From NCBI RefSeq assembly GCF_007992715.1, contig NZ_BKAU01000005.1, positions 806,001 to 870,000 of the forward strand: a stretch of 64,000 bases of DNA, in the 5' to 3' direction. Shown piece after piece: positions 63,253-64,000 of the stretch. Position 1 is the first letter of the stretch. Each line of letters starts with the position of its first letter. The translations under genes were made by a program, and so were the position numbers. Below the pieces are notes generated by a model that was given only the letters and a program-made list of their open reading frames with translations, did no database searches and had not been told where the DNA came from. This stretch comes from Chitinophaga cymbidii. Lineage in GTDB: Bacteria; Bacteroidota; Bacteroidia; Chitinophagales; Chitinophagaceae.

Positions 63253-63290
63253 ATGCTGGCAATTTTCATTAACTAAATAATATTTTTGCC

Positions 63291-64000
63291 ATGACCCGAA
63301 AATTTACCCTTTTCGTATGCCTGATTGTGTACGCAAAGATCGCTTTATCCCAAACCTCTGCTGACTCTCTGCGCCAGGACATTAACCGGATTGTACAGCC
63401 GCTCGACAAGTCCCAGGTACCCTTTGGGATGCTTGAAGAATATGGCCTGGGACTACTCCCACTGGATGTATTTAAAGGCACGCTTACTGACAGTACCGTG
63501 GCAGATATCAAAATCTGGCGCGGTTTGTATGCGAGCCTGTATACCAGCAGAATTTATGGAGCGAATCCGATGGCTACCTTGCAGGCAGTCAATACTACAT
63601 TGCAAACGGAGTTGCAGTCGGACAGTACCTCAATTCCGGTAGCCATCATGGATTATAACTATAGCGCATTTCGACCTGATGCCATCAGTGCTGGCTTGAT
63701 ATCGTCACAGAATGGACAACTTTTTGATGTTCCCAACAGACCTGTAAGCCCATATTTACAAAGGAACTGTTTTGCAGCGGCACCTCTTAAATACTGGAGT
63801 AGTGGACAACCTTCCCTTCTTTTTAAGCAAAATTTATACTATAGTAATCGTGGAAAAACGATATCGACTATCAAAGTCAATTTTGGAGACGGAGGCGGGC
63901 TACGTACCGCTTCATTTGGAGTGCCTTTGACGGCAAATTATGCTAATAATGGAACCTATAATATCGCAGTGCAGGTTACTTATACCGACAACTCTATCAT
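63291..64000 (+). CDS. exported protein with PKD-like segment, 3' end missing
   Basis: The frame from ATG 63291 stays open to the window end (236 codons). It begins with a signal peptide (FTLFVCLIVYAKIALSQ). I do not recognise the family. Residues about 200-236 contain VNFGDGGG and NGTYNIAVQVTYTD, spaced like a PKD domain. Exported proteins with PKD-like segments are often surface-bound or secreted. A -7-like TATTTTTG ends two bases before the ATG (63281-63288), which would imply a leaderless message if used. It probably forms an operon with the small lipoprotein gene. Confidence 0.7.
   Translation, partial: MTRKFTLFVCLIVYAKIALSQTSADSLRQDINRIVQPLDKSQVPFGMLEEYGLGLLPLDVFKGTLTDSTVADIKIWRGLYASLYTSRIYGANPMATLQAVNTTLQTELQSDSTSIPVAIMDYNYSAFRPDAISAGLISSQNGQLFDVPNRPVSPYLQRNCFAAAPLKYWSSGQPSLLFKQNLYYSNRGKTISTIKVNFGDGGGLRTASFGVPLTANYANNGTYNIAVQVTYTDNSI

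Overview
The window looks like a chromosomal segment of a Bacteroidota bacterium, most likely of the family Chitinophagaceae (Chitinophaga-like). The grounds are four ECF sigma / FecR anti-sigma / SusC-SusD gene sets with STN-domain SusC receptors, many short-signal lipoproteins, TAnnTTTG-type -7 promoter elements and the lack of Shine-Dalgarno sequences. No rRNA, tRNA, CRISPR array, insertion sequence or phage gene was recognised.

Layout. (1) 1-2032: the 3' end of a dipeptide epimerase and a DUF819 membrane protein, closed by a terminator hairpin. (2) 2102-3205: a Fic-domain AMP-transferase with four copies of a 12-bp box around its promoter and start. (3) 3443-6984: acetate kinase and phosphoketolase, the end of the phosphoketolase pathway; the phosphoketolase frame carries an in-frame amber codon where a conserved Trp is expected. 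(4) 7087-41562: four modules, each made of an ECF sigma factor, a FecR anti-sigma factor, a SusC-type TonB receptor with STN domain, a SusD lipoprotein and a TlpA-type thioredoxin protein. None encodes a glycoside hydrolase. Modules 3 and 4 face each other across a shared terminator and end in matching 449-aa TlpA-DUF3738 proteins. In all four, the FecR-SusC gap holds an intrinsic terminator pointing away from susC on the opposite strand, the layout expected for cis-antisense small RNAs that repress susC.

(5) 41656-43203: a GlxA-type AraC regulator divergent from an SRPBCC protein. (6) 43306-59963: a minus-strand run encoding a TMTC-like GT-C enzyme, a secreted Ser/Thr/Gly-rich six-cysteine peptide, a 6-bladed beta-propeller lipoprotein, a membrane-anchored thioredoxin-like protein, an internally duplicated TraB/EreA-like protein, an ALG9-like (GT22) GT-C enzyme, and an RND adaptor, RND permease and TolC. 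Upstream lie a small HTH protein and, divergent, a second RND permease. This set looks like a peptide modification and export locus and is the best candidate here for an undescribed system. (7) 59987-64000: a siderophore-type TonB receptor, a small putative lipoprotein and the 5' part of an exported protein with a PKD-like segment.

How the parts fit. In each SusC module, ligand binding at the outer membrane is expected to be sensed through the STN domain by FecR, which then frees the sigma factor to raise transcription of its own susCD set; the antisense terminators suggest a repressing RNA layer on top. All functional calls come from reading motifs and gene order; no database search was run.
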